Positions 50,845 through 59,912 of a stretch of 64,000 nt of DNA are shown here, one piece after another. The notes beneath the pieces were generated by a model. The model was not told where the DNA came from. It saw only the letters and a list, made by a program, of their open reading frames with translations, and did no database searches. Both the position numbers and the translations under genes were made by a program. This DNA is from Hoeflea marina (GTDB lineage: Bacteria; Pseudomonadota; Alphaproteobacteria; Rhizobiales; Rhizobiaceae), in the NCBI RefSeq assembly GCF_003182275.1, contig NZ_QGTR01000001.1:782130-846129 (forward strand), written 5' to 3'. Numbering within the stretch: the first letter of the stretch is position 1; every line of letters starts with the position of its first letter.

Positions 50845-52935
50845 TTATTCGATGACCACGCTGACGCTCGCGGCGCGTCCACGGGCGTCGATCACCGTGA
50901 GGTTCGACGTACCCGCGCCGTCGGGCGACCACGAGATGTTGCGCCGCCGGGTGGTATCCGGCAATGGACGTCCGTTGACGATCCAGCGATAGGGCGCGGT
51001 TCCGCCCTGCAGCTTCAGCGCCAGCGGCTGCGCTGTCCCTGCCCCAGCGGCGGCCCCCAGATCCACCCTCGCGCCATCGGGGGGAAAGACGATTTCGGGA
51101 GCACTGGCCATCAGCGGTCCCTCGCCCATCGCCCCGTCCGGCCGGAACTTCCGCAGCGCGAACGGCAGGTCGGCGCGCGACCGGGCCCGGATGCCGGCAA
51201 GCCGTCTCGGCAGCGCCGCCAGTTCCACGCCCGAACGCGCGAAGGCATCAAACAGCAGCGGCGCCGCGGTCGACACCCCGGCCATGCCCGGAACCGGCGT
51301 GGCGTCGGCGCGCCCGACCCAGACACCGAGCACGTGCCGGCCGTCAAAGCCGATCGCCCAGGCGTCGCGGTAGCCGTAGCTGGTGCCGGTCTTGTAGGCG
51401 ATGGCGAGCCGCGCCGCCTCCTGCGGCGCCGGCACGCCGGCGAGAATGTCGAGCGTCTCCCAATTGGCCACGGGACTGAGCACCGGCGCATCGAGCGGCG
51501 CCGGAGGCCGCGGGTCGATGCCGTCGCTGAGTACCGTTGCCGCTCCATTGTTGGGAAAGATCGTGTAGAGCTGCACCAACTGCCTCAGCGTCAGCCCCGC
51601 GCCACCGAGTCCGATCGCCAGCCCGGGCGCGCCGCCATCGGGCAGGTCAAGCCTGACGCCGCCGCGCCTGAGCCGCGCCAGCAGCCGCTCGGGCGCTACC
51701 GCCTGCAGCAGCCTTACCGCCGGTACGTTGAGCGAACGCTGGAGGGCGTCGCGCACCGTCACCTCGCCCTGATAGCTCAGATCGAAATTCCGCGGCCGGT
51801 AGCCGGAAAAATTGGCAGGCGTGTCATCGATCAGCGTCTCGGGCGCCACCACCGCATCCTCGAGCGCAAGACCGTAGATGAACGGCTTGAGCGCCGAGCC
51901 GGGCGAACGGATTGCCCGCGTCATGTCGATGGCGCCGAAGCGCTGATCATCAAGAAAACCGGTCGACCCCACCGAGGCGATGATCTCGCCGCTGTGCGCA
52001 TCCGCCATCACCAGGGCGACGGACTGGCGCGGACCGAGCCAACCCGCCGCCTCGGCGGCAACCTTTTCCAGATTTCGCTGCACCTCGGCATGGATGGTAA
52101 GCCGGATCTCCTGGTCCATCGGCCGGGTTCGCACCGCCTCGTCGGCCAGATGTGCGGCAAGGTCCGGCATGGTCTGGCGGCGATGCGGAACCGCCGCCAG
52201 CGCCGCGCGCCCGACTTCGGATTGAGGCAGCAGACCCGCCTCGTGCATCCGCCGCAGCACCCGGTCCCGGGCAATCCGCGCCTCGCCGGGATGCCGGTCC
52301 GGCCGTCGCGCCTCCGGCAGCTGCGGCAGCGCCACCAGCAGCGCCGACTGCGACAGGGTGAGCTTCCGCGGCTCCCGACCGAACCAGGACAGGCTCGCCG
52401 CGCGCACTCCCTCGATGTTTCCGCCATAGGGCGCATAAGAGAGATAGCGAGCGAGGATCTCGTCCTTGGTCAGCCGTCGTTCGATCTGCAGCGCGCGCGC
52501 CATCTGGCGGAGCTTTGCTGTCACCGACCGCTCGTCGCGCGGCTCGATCAGCCGCGCCAGCTGCATGGTCAGCGTCGAGCCGCCCGAGACGATGCGCCCG
52601 CCATGGCTCACGAACTGCCAGCCGGCACGCAGCACCGCCAGCGGGTCCACGCCGTGGTGCCGGCGGAAGCGCCGGTCCTCGTAAGCGATCAGCATGGCGA
52701 TGAAATCCGGATCGACGGCGGACAGCTCGACCGGCAGCCGCCAGCGTCCGTCCGGCGCCGCATAGGCCCTGAGCAGCGCCCCGCCCTCGCCCGTCACCTG
52801 CCGCGACAGGCCGGCGGAGTGGTCGAGCGGCGGCGGGAAGGCCCGGTCGGCCCAGGCCAGGCCCGCAGCGCTGATGCACACGACGGACGCCACGGCGGCG
52901 GCTGTGGCCAGAAAGACCCGGAATCGACGGCGCAT
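50845..52935 (-). CDS. pbpC: penicillin-binding protein 1C
   Basis: 696 aa, bifunctional class A PBP of the PbpC type. After an N-terminal membrane anchor (FLATAAAVASVVCISAAGLAW) comes the GT51 glycosyltransferase domain with YEDRRFRRHHGVDPLA and GGSTLTMQLARLI near residues 112-125. The transpeptidase domain has SxxK in GSALKPFIYG near 343 and KTGTSYGYRDAWA near 513. The C-terminal BiPBP_C domain starts near residue 610. It polymerises peptidoglycan in the periplasm. Its start codon overlaps the stop of the alpha-2-macroglobulin gene by one base, the usual partnership in bacteria. Confidence 0.95.
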   Translation of the reverse strand: MRRRFRVFLATAAAVASVVCISAAGLAWADRAFPPPLDHSAGLSRQVTGEGGALLRAYAAPDGRWRLPVELSAVDPDFIAMLIAYEDRRFRRHHGVDPLAVLRAGWQFVSHGGRIVSGGSTLTMQLARLIEPRDERSVTAKLRQMARALQIERRLTKDEILARYLSYAPYGGNIEGVRAASLSWFGREPRKLTLSQSALLVALPQLPEARRPDRHPGEARIARDRVLRRMHEAGLLPQSEVGRAALAAVPHRRQTMPDLAAHLADEAVRTRPMDQEIRLTIHAEVQRNLEKVAAEAAGWLGPRQSVALVMADAHSGEIIASVGSTGFLDDQRFGAIDMTRAIRSPGSALKPFIYGLALEDAVVAPETLIDDTPANFSGYRPRNFDLSYQGEVTVRDALQRSLNVPAVRLLQAVAPERLLARLRRGGVRLDLPDGGAPGLAIGLGGAGLTLRQLVQLYTIFPNNGAATVLSDGIDPRPPAPLDAPVLSPVANWETLDILAGVPAPQEAARLAIAYKTGTSYGYRDAWAIGFDGRHVLGVWVGRADATPVPGMAGVSTAAPLLFDAFARSGVELAALPRRLAGIRARSRADLPFALRKFRPDGAMGEGPLMASAPEIVFPPDGARVDLGAAAGAGTAQPLALKLQGGTAPYRWIVNGRPLPDTTRRRNISWSPDGAGTSNLTVIDARGRAASVSVVIE

Positions 52936-55900
52936 CAGGGCGCCGCCGTGATTTCCAGGATGCCGGTGGCCGTTCGCGCCGCCAGTTCCGGCCGGTACAT
53001 GTTCTCGACCACGGCCGCCGGCAACGTGTAGGTGCCGGGGGAGACCGCGCGCACCACATAGGCCGCCTTGAAATCCCGGCTCGACGACGCGGTGCGGTCA
53101 AAGGCCGCCACGAACCGGTCGGCGCGGAATTCCGCGTGGTTGGCGTCCGCCGCCCCGAGCCAGTCCATGTTGGAGAGTTCGGCGCTGCCGACCAGCCGCG
53201 GATTGTCGATGACGAAGCCGGCGGGCAGCAGGTCGGTGACGATGACCCGCGACGTCCAGGACGCCGCCTCGCTCATCTGCAGCACCACGACGAAACGCTG
53301 GTTCTGCTCGACCTCGGAGATCGAGACCGGCTCGCCCTCCAGCGTGTAATAGCCCTTGTCGATGGTGAAGCCGTCGCCGCCCGCCGTCAACGGCTGCAAC
53401 GGAGCGGCAATCGTCGTCACCACCGCATCGACCGGCTCGGGACCGCGATTGACCAGCGTCAGCGGTTCGGCCAGCAACTCGTCGCCGCTCATCCGCCGCG
53501 AATAGGCGCCCGTCTGCTCCTCGCCGTTGACATTGAGTGCAATCCCCCTGTTGGCCTCGGAGAGCGCGCGGGCGGCAAGCACCATCCAGACATTCTCCTG
53601 AGTGCTGGTCTGCCGCCGCTGCTCCAGCTGGCCGCTGACGAAGCCCACCAGTTCGCCGAGGAATTCCGCACTCGGGCTCGATTCGCTGGCAAGCGCCAGG
53701 ATGCCGGCGCCGTCGCGGAGCGTGGAGCCATAGTCGCTGCGCGAACTCACCAGCCCCGCCGACGACTTGACCTGGACGAAGGCCGAACGGAAGCTTTCGA
53801 CCGCCCTCGGCGCATCGCCGTAGAGCGACAGCGCCGCCCCGATCTGGGCCCGCGCCAGCGGCTCGGAAAAGGACTGGAGGCGCGTGTCGGAATAGTAGCG
53901 CAGGTCGCTCGCCGATGCCTTGCGATTGCGCGCCAGCACATAGAGCGCATAGGCCATGCCGGAGCCGTCCGCCGCCACGTCGGTCGTGTAGGCCAGAGTG
54001 TTCTGCAGGCTGTCGATCGCCAGACGGCTGGCCTCGGGCGGCACCGCAAACCCCTTTTCGGCCGCACGCGTCAGGAAGTCGGTCACATAGGCATCAAGCC
54101 AGAGGTCTCCCGACCCCGGACCCCACAGGCCGAAACTGCCCGATGACGACTGGTAGGACACCAGCCTGGTGATGGCGTCGTTGATCCGCTTGGCGACAGC
54201 CTGATCGCTGTCGAAGCTGCCACCCTCCTCGAGTTCGCTCAGATAGAGCAGCGGCAGCGCCCGGCTGGTCGTCTGCTCGGCGCAGCCATAGGGGTAGCGG
54301 TCGAGCGCCATCAGCAGGGAGCCGACATCGAAGGCGGCGTTGCGGGTGACACCGACGGTGACCGCGGCGCCTTCGTGCACGTTGCCCTCCATGAGTTCGC
54401 GGTCGATCCGCAGGGTGCCGCCATTGCCGGCCAGCGCAACCACCCGCCGGGTGGTCACCGGCATCGCCGATGGCCGCACCTCGATCTGCTCCACATGGCT
54501 GACCGCCAGTCCCGAGGGACCCTCGAGACTGACTGTGATGGTGTCGGTCCCGATCGCCATGCCGGTCAGCGGCAGCGACAGCGTCGCCCTGCCGCCTTCG
54601 GCAAGGGTGAGTGACTGGCTCGTCTCTCCGCCGATCTCCACCCGGCCGTTGCCGGAGGCAAGCGCCACCTGATAGGTGCCGGCGGGAGCATCGGTGTTGG
54701 CGAAGTCGACGCGGAGCCGGGATTCGTCTCCGGGTGTCAGGAATTGCGGCAGGCTCGCCGTCATCACCACCGGATCGCGCACGATGATGTCCTTCTCGGC
54801 GTGACCCACGCCCTTCGCGCTCCACGCCGCCACCGAGACCCGGACCGTGCCGTTGAACTGCGGCAGGTCGAAGCTGACCTCGGCCATGCCATTGGCATCG
54901 ACCTCGATCGGCCCCTCGAAGAAGGCCACCAGCTTTTCCTTGGGCGGGCTGCCATCGGCGCGCATCTCGGCGCCGTCGCCGCCCGTGCGGATGCGACCGG
55001 CAACCCCGGCCGACCCGTCGATGAGATTTCCGTAGATGTCGCGGATCTCGAGCCCCAGCATGCGCTGACCGAAATACCAGGATTCGGGATCCGGTGTTTC
55101 GTAGCGCGTCAGGTTGAGGATGCCGACATCGACGGCGGCAATCGACACATAGGCCTGCTGTCCCGCCAGCCCCGCAAGACGCACAGGCACCCGCAGCGGC
55201 TCGCGCGGCGGCAGCTGCGCCGGCAGGTCGATCGCCACGTCGAGCTTGCGCCCGCCGGGCTCGACGGTCAGCCACTTGACCCCGATGGCGCGGGCCGGCA
55301 TGCGCGATTCCGCTTCACCCGCAGGCCGGAACAGCGTCGCCGTCACATAGGCGCCGCTGCCCCAGTCCTCCGTCACCGGCAGGTCGATGGTGACGCCGTC
55401 CACACCCGCGGACGCGGTATCGACCGTGATCAGCCGCTCGGCGCCGACCGTGACCAGCACCTCGCCGGCAAAGCGCGGCGAGATCCTGAGCCTTGCCGTA
55501 TCTCCCGTCTGGTAGCTGTCCTTGTCGAGCGCGATTTCCAGCCCGTCGGGCGTCTCGGTCGAGGCGGCGGCGACATACCAGCCGGCGTCGAACAGAACGC
55601 TTGATTCGGCCCCCTCGCCGCCGGCGATCTCCAGCCTGTAGCGACCCCAGCCCACGGGCACCGAAATCGTGGCCACCCCGTCGGTGCCGATATCGACCGT
55701 CCCGTCATCGACTTTGGTGGAAAGATCGACCGGCTCATAGCTCCAGCTGTCGCCGCTGCGGTACCACTGGTACTGGCGCTCCACCCGGACCAGGGTCCAT
55801 TCGGCGCCATCCATGGCGACGCGCGAGCCGTCGGGCGCCACCGCAATCACCGCGAACCCCGCCTCGCCGCCTTCCTTGGCCTGGCCGCCCTCGAACAGCG

Positions 55901-58385
55901 GGCGGATGCCGATGCGATCGCCGTCGGCCTCCACCTCCAGCGTCGTCTGCCGCTCCACCGCCCTGCCCCCCGCTTCCTTCAGGCGGATGGTGACCTCGGC
56001 GGTGACGAACTGCGTCGTTGCCATCACCTCGTCGACGGCGACCTCGACTTCGCCGTGCCCGTTCTCGTCGAGCGGCTCGATGCTGTCGAGCGCGATGCGG
56101 GCGTCGCTGATTTCCTCGTCGGCGAGACCGAACTCGTAGCCGGGAAAAGCTTCGCGACCGCGCGAGCGGCGCAGCACCACCTCGCCCTCGGCGGACAGGC
56201 CCGCCGCCGGCGCGCCGTAGAGATAGCGGCCGTCGATGGCAACCGTGGCCGGCTCCCCCGTGGTCAACGGCACAGCCGGAGCCGTCAGGTCGAATTCGAT
56301 CCGGTCGGGCTGGAAATCCTCCACCAGGAATGTCTTCTCGATCAGCACGTCCCGGTCCGGATCGGTGAAGATCCGCGCCCGCCAGGTGCCGGTCATCGAG
56401 TTGTCGGCGAGCGCCAGCGCCAGCGCATGGCCGCCGAGCGCCGCGCCGTCGCTGACCAGACGCCGGTCCTCGACACCGTCGGGCCGCTGCAGCACCACGG
56501 TGAGCGGAATGCCGGTCAGCGCCTCCGCCTTGTCGTCGCGCACAAGCGCCGAGAGATGAACGGTCTCGCCGGGGCGGTAGATGCCGCGCTCGGTCCAGGC
56601 CATCACGTCGATGGCGCCCGGGGCGACGCGCCCGGAAACGCCGCGGTCGGAAAGATCGAAGCCACCGCGCGTGAGGTCTAGAAAGACGAAATCATCCTCG
56701 CCGCTGCGCGCAAGAAGCGCCGCCGGCGCAAGCCCGGCCGTGCCGCGCATCAGCCCTGCGGTGAACACCGCCTTGCCGTCGGCATTGGTGCTGGCGGTGC
56801 CCAGCACCTCGTTGTTGCGGGCAAGCAGCGTCAGCGTGACGTCGCCGACCGGCCTGGCGGACTCCAGCGAACGGATGAAGACCGACAGGCCGTCGGTTCC
56901 GGCAAAGGTCGACAGTCCGAGATCGGAGACGACGAACCACTGCGTGGCCCTGGGCGCCCAGTCATCGCTCTTGTCCCCCTCCGCCACGGCGGTGAGCACA
57001 TAGACGCCGGGCCTGCGCTCGGGCAGAACCTCGTCGAGCGGGATGGAGGTTACCACCTCCTTGTTCGCCGCGGGCGTCACCTCGATGTCGCCTTTCCACA
57101 CCGGCTCCCCGGTCTCGTCGGCCAGGCGCCCGGTGCTGTACGAGTCGAGCTGGTTGAGGAAGTCGGACCCCGCCAGCACGGTGGTCAGTGCCCGCTCGCC
57201 CACGCGGTAGAGATTGAGATGGGCCACGGTGGCGTTGATCGACACCATCGGGATGCCGTGCCGCCCCTTGGAGGGCAGGACGAAGTTGCTGCCGGTAAAG
57301 CGCACCGTCGGCGCCCGGTCGCGCACATAGACGGTCAGCTCGACCGGCGCCTCCAGCGCCTCGTCGATGGCCGCCGGCAGTCCTTCCCGCAGGGTCACGT
57401 GATAGCGCTGGCCGTGTTCGAGCCCGTCCACGCAGATCTGCTGGCCCTCCACCTCGATGGCCGCGCTGGGCGCCTCCGGCACGCTGACATAGCCGGCATA
57501 GTCGAGGTCGCCCCGCAGCGCCTCGGAAAACTGCACGCAGATGCGCGGCGTGGTGGCGTCGGAGTCGACCGCATTGTCAACGACGCGAAACCCCTTGCGG
57601 CTGCGCAACTCGGCATAGCTGGCCCGAAGCCCGGGCGTTTCCCTGATGGCGAGGCTTGCCCGCCAGGAATCGAGAGCCGGCCGCCAGTCTTCTGTGGCGA
57701 CGAAGGCCGTGCCGAGCGCGGCCAGCGCATCGGCACGCAGCGTTGCCGTCCGGGATGTCCGATAGGCATTGATGGCGGAGGATATCGCCACCGAGCGCAG
57801 GCCGCGGGCCACCGTGTCGTCGACCGGCTTGTAGGCATTTGCGGCACGCGACAGCTCGAGCCAGATGTCGCCGCGCTCCGGATCGGCGGCGACGCCGGCA
57901 GCGAAGCCGCGGATGGCGGCGGCATAGTCGGACGCGCCCATGGCGGCGGTGGCGTTGCGCATCAGCGCATCGGCACTCAGCGAAGCGCCGTCATGATTGG
58001 CCATGTTGCGGTCGCGGTAATTGCGCGCCTCGTCGCTGCTCGTGGCCGGCAGGAAGCCCAGATCCGGCGCGGCACCGATGTCGGGTTCACCCGTGTCGGC
58101 GACCACGCGTCCGGCAACGGCGCCGGGAAAGCTGTTGATCTGGTTGTAGTCGGACTTCAGGAAACACCAGGCTGCCCTGGTGTTGTAGGTGAACGCCTTG
58201 CACTGGCTGTCGCCGAGGCAGATTGCCTTGCAGTCGTCGAGACCGATGTTCTGCACCGTGCGCAGGTCGAAGCCGAAATAGTCTGAATCGGGCGTGGTCT
58301 CGATCGTCCGCCCGTCGGCGGCAAGCGCCGGAAGCGCGGCAAAGATCAGGAGCAACAGAGCGGCAAAACGCGACACCTTCAGCAT
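52935..58385 (-). CDS. bacterial alpha-2-macroglobulin with N-terminal PAN/apple domain
   Basis: About 1816 aa. A Sec signal peptide (FAALLLLIFAALPALAA) is followed by a PAN/apple-like domain at about residues 30-100 with four cysteines (DDCKAICLGDSQCKAFTYN, WCFLK). The rest is the MG-domain body with the central bait-type region and the thioester motif GCAEQ near residue 1368, then the alpha-helical TED. Bacterial A2M traps incoming proteases and protects the cell when peptidoglycan is damaged, next to PbpC. Unlike E. coli YfhM there is no lipobox cysteine at the signal peptide, so a soluble or differently retained periplasmic form is predicted. ATG 58385 was taken over an upstream frame start. 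Confidence 0.93.
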   Translation of the reverse strand: MLKVSRFAALLLLIFAALPALAADGRTIETTPDSDYFGFDLRTVQNIGLDDCKAICLGDSQCKAFTYNTRAAWCFLKSDYNQINSFPGAVAGRVVADTGEPDIGAAPDLGFLPATSSDEARNYRDRNMANHDGASLSADALMRNATAAMGASDYAAAIRGFAAGVAADPERGDIWLELSRAANAYKPVDDTVARGLRSVAISSAINAYRTSRTATLRADALAALGTAFVATEDWRPALDSWRASLAIRETPGLRASYAELRSRKGFRVVDNAVDSDATTPRICVQFSEALRGDLDYAGYVSVPEAPSAAIEVEGQQICVDGLEHGQRYHVTLREGLPAAIDEALEAPVELTVYVRDRAPTVRFTGSNFVLPSKGRHGIPMVSINATVAHLNLYRVGERALTTVLAGSDFLNQLDSYSTGRLADETGEPVWKGDIEVTPAANKEVVTSIPLDEVLPERRPGVYVLTAVAEGDKSDDWAPRATQWFVVSDLGLSTFAGTDGLSVFIRSLESARPVGDVTLTLLARNNEVLGTASTNADGKAVFTAGLMRGTAGLAPAALLARSGEDDFVFLDLTRGGFDLSDRGVSGRVAPGAIDVMAWTERGIYRPGETVHLSALVRDDKAEALTGIPLTVVLQRPDGVEDRRLVSDGAALGGHALALALADNSMTGTWRARIFTDPDRDVLIEKTFLVEDFQPDRIEFDLTAPAVPLTTGEPATVAIDGRYLYGAPAAGLSAEGEVVLRRSRGREAFPGYEFGLADEEISDARIALDSIEPLDENGHGEVEVAVDEVMATTQFVTAEVTIRLKEAGGRAVERQTTLEVEADGDRIGIRPLFEGGQAKEGGEAGFAVIAVAPDGSRVAMDGAEWTLVRVERQYQWYRSGDSWSYEPVDLSTKVDDGTVDIGTDGVATISVPVGWGRYRLEIAGGEGAESSVLFDAGWYVAAASTETPDGLEIALDKDSYQTGDTARLRISPRFAGEVLVTVGAERLITVDTASAGVDGVTIDLPVTEDWGSGAYVTATLFRPAGEAESRMPARAIGVKWLTVEPGGRKLDVAIDLPAQLPPREPLRVPVRLAGLAGQQAYVSIAAVDVGILNLTRYETPDPESWYFGQRMLGLEIRDIYGNLIDGSAGVAGRIRTGGDGAEMRADGSPPKEKLVAFFEGPIEVDANGMAEVSFDLPQFNGTVRVSVAAWSAKGVGHAEKDIIVRDPVVMTASLPQFLTPGDESRLRVDFANTDAPAGTYQVALASGNGRVEIGGETSQSLTLAEGGRATLSLPLTGMAIGTDTITVSLEGPSGLAVSHVEQIEVRPSAMPVTTRRVVALAGNGGTLRIDRELMEGNVHEGAAVTVGVTRNAAFDVGSLLMALDRYPYGCAEQTTSRALPLLYLSELEEGGSFDSDQAVAKRINDAITRLVSYQSSSGSFGLWGPGSGDLWLDAYVTDFLTRAAEKGFAVPPEASRLAIDSLQNTLAYTTDVAADGSGMAYALYVLARNRKASASDLRYYSDTRLQSFSEPLARAQIGAALSLYGDAPRAVESFRSAFVQVKSSAGLVSSRSDYGSTLRDGAGILALASESSPSAEFLGELVGFVSGQLEQRRQTSTQENVWMVLAARALSEANRGIALNVNGEEQTGAYSRRMSGDELLAEPLTLVNRGPEPVDAVVTTIAAPLQPLTAGGDGFTIDKGYYTLEGEPVSISEVEQNQRFVVVLQMSEAASWTSRVIVTDLLPAGFVIDNPRLVGSAELSNMDWLGAADANHAEFRADRFVAAFDRTASSSRDFKAAYVVRAVSPGTYTLPAAVVENMYRPELAARTATGILEITAAP

Positions 58386-58561
58386 GACACACTCCCACGT
58401 CAACAACTTGCCCCTCGGCCGGCCCGGCAGGATTCAACCTTGCGGAACCGCGCTCACGATAGACCTGAAGCGTGACATTCGGAAGCGCCCGCTGCGGAAA
58501 TACTTGCCGCTTCTACTTCCCTCGTGAAACCGCACCATGCAGACCCGGCGGCACGCCCGCG

Positions 58562-58594
58562 CCGACCCGGCGCGGTCGCCGCGTGCCGGGTCGG
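58562..58594. repeat. GC-rich hairpin
   Basis: CCGACCCGGC pairs with GCCGGGTCGG, and the loop itself contains GCGG/CCGC pairing. The GACCCGGC word is repeated 20 bp to the left. No T run follows, so it is not a typical terminator. Confidence 0.5.
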
Positions 58595-58670
58595 CGATGC
58601 ATCGGGCCGCGGCGGCTCGGCAGGGAACGCCGCCGGTCAGCACCGCCTCGCGCCCCATCGCGACGTTCAG

Positions 58671-58714
58671 CTAAAGCACATCGCGTGAATTCGCATTCAC
58701 GCGATGTGCTTTAG
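58671..58714. repeat. perfect 20-bp inverted repeat (REP-like palindrome)
   Basis: The arms at 58671-58690 and 58695-58714 are exact reverse complements, separated by TCGC. The element is AT-richer than its surroundings and ends in TTTAG/CTAAA. It has no flanking T tract. Its sequence style (CACGCGATGTGCTTTAG) is reminiscent of dispersed intergenic palindromes of Rhizobiales, which I recall but cannot verify. It may also limit transcription after soxD. Confidence 0.7.
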
Positions 58715-58790
58715 CTCTTTGTAATTATGCATGTCGTGATCCCGAAACCGCTGCACACTTTCGGGCGGCATGCACTATTGCCGACACCTG

Positions 58791-59912
58791 TCAGTCGACG
58801 GACCCCGCGCCCTGGTCCTCGTTGTCCGCGTCCGGCGTCACGTCCAGCACCGCCGCCCGCATGGAGACCCCGGCCGGCTCGGCCATGCAGTTGCTCATGC
58901 AGGGCTCGGTCTTGTCGGCCATGCCGGGTTCCGACTTGCGGTCGTCCTCGATGAAGTTGTCCTCGTTGGGCAGGCGCGCCTGCGAGAAATTGTCCTTGCT
59001 GAGCTCGAAATCCTCGTCGGTGACGATGTCGTTGAGATAGAGCACATAGGCGGTCAGCGCATAGACATCGTCATCGCTGAGCGACCTGGCATTGCCGAAC
59101 GGCATGGCGCGGCGGACATAGTCGTAGACCGTCGAGAGATAGGGCCAGTAGGAGCCGATGGTCTTGACCGGGCGCTCGCGCGTCAGTGTGTCCTGCCCGC
59201 CCGCCAGCACCGGCCAGCGACCGGCGCCCTCGCCGAAATCACCATGGCAGCTCGCGCACTGTTCGGCAAAAATGGTTTCGCCTTGCGCCACCGTCCCCTG
59301 GCCCGCCGGGAGCCCAAGCCCGTCCGGCCGGACGTCGATGTCCCAGGCGGCGACCTCGTCGGCGGTTGCCGGCCTGCCGAGGTGCAGCACGCCGTGTGCG
59401 GCCGCGGCTTCGGCGCTGCCGGTTTCCATTTCCGGCGCTGCCGGCGTCCCGGCAGCCGTTTCGGCCGGTTCGGCGGCTGGTTCTGCCGGGGCGGCGTCGG
59501 CCGCCTTGTCGGGCCCGCCGAACGTCTTCAGATAGGCGATGACATCGGCGATGTCGTCGTCCTTCTTGAGTCCCGCGAAGGCCATCTTGGTGCCCTTGAG
59601 GAAACCCTTGGGGTCGGCAAGGAACTGCGACAGCGTGTCCTCCGACCAGACGAGACCGTCCGCGCCGGCAGCCACGATGGGCTTGGAATACCGGTAGCCT
59701 TCGACCGTGGCAGCGGCCCTGCCGACCACAGCGTTCAGTTCCGGTCCGACCCGGTTCTTGGCTCCTTCGCCCACCGCATGGCAGGCGCTGCACTTCTTGA
59801 ACACCTTTTCCCCAAGTGCCGGGTCGCCATCGGCGTGCGCCGGGCCGGGTGCGAGCAACAGCACGCCGCCCACGAATGCACCGACGGTGAACATCTCAAG
59901 AAATCTCGACAT
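58791..59912 (-). CDS. soxD: SoxD, dihaem cytochrome c subunit of sulfur dehydrogenase SoxCD
   Basis: About 373 aa. The signal peptide is FTVGAFVGGVLLLAPGPAHA. Two class-I cytochrome c domains carry CSACH (residues 41-45) and CASCH (near 218), joined by an Ala/Pro/Glu-rich linker (about residues 125-170). The axial-ligand region GTKMAFAGLKKDDDIADVIAYLKTF follows the first haem. A C-terminal tail holds EPCMSNCMAEPAG. SoxD accepts electrons from the molybdenum subunit SoxC during oxidation of the SoxY-bound sulfane sulfur. ATG 59912 overlaps soxC by 17 bp. It is the last sox gene in the window. Confidence 0.9.
   Translation of the reverse strand: MSRFLEMFTVGAFVGGVLLLAPGPAHADGDPALGEKVFKKCSACHAVGEGAKNRVGPELNAVVGRAAATVEGYRYSKPIVAAGADGLVWSEDTLSQFLADPKGFLKGTKMAFAGLKKDDDIADVIAYLKTFGGPDKAADAAPAEPAAEPAETAAGTPAAPEMETGSAEAAAAHGVLHLGRPATADEVAAWDIDVRPDGLGLPAGQGTVAQGETIFAEQCASCHGDFGEGAGRWPVLAGGQDTLTRERPVKTIGSYWPYLSTVYDYVRRAMPFGNARSLSDDDVYALTAYVLYLNDIVTDEDFELSKDNFSQARLPNEDNFIEDDRKSEPGMADKTEPCMSNCMAEPAGVSMRAAVLDVTPDADNEDQGAGSVD

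Larger units (their letters stand above)
58386..58790. other. intergenic region between sox operon 3' end and A2M gene
   Basis: About 405 bp. It holds a strong GC hairpin (58562-58594) and a perfect 20-bp inverted repeat (58671-58714). No reading frame in it looks real. The promoter of the A2M-pbpC operon should be at the left end. Confidence 0.5.

Noticed and set aside
50836-53031. 731-aa plus-strand open frame
   Set aside because: Antisense to pbpC, which has all GT51 and transpeptidase motifs.
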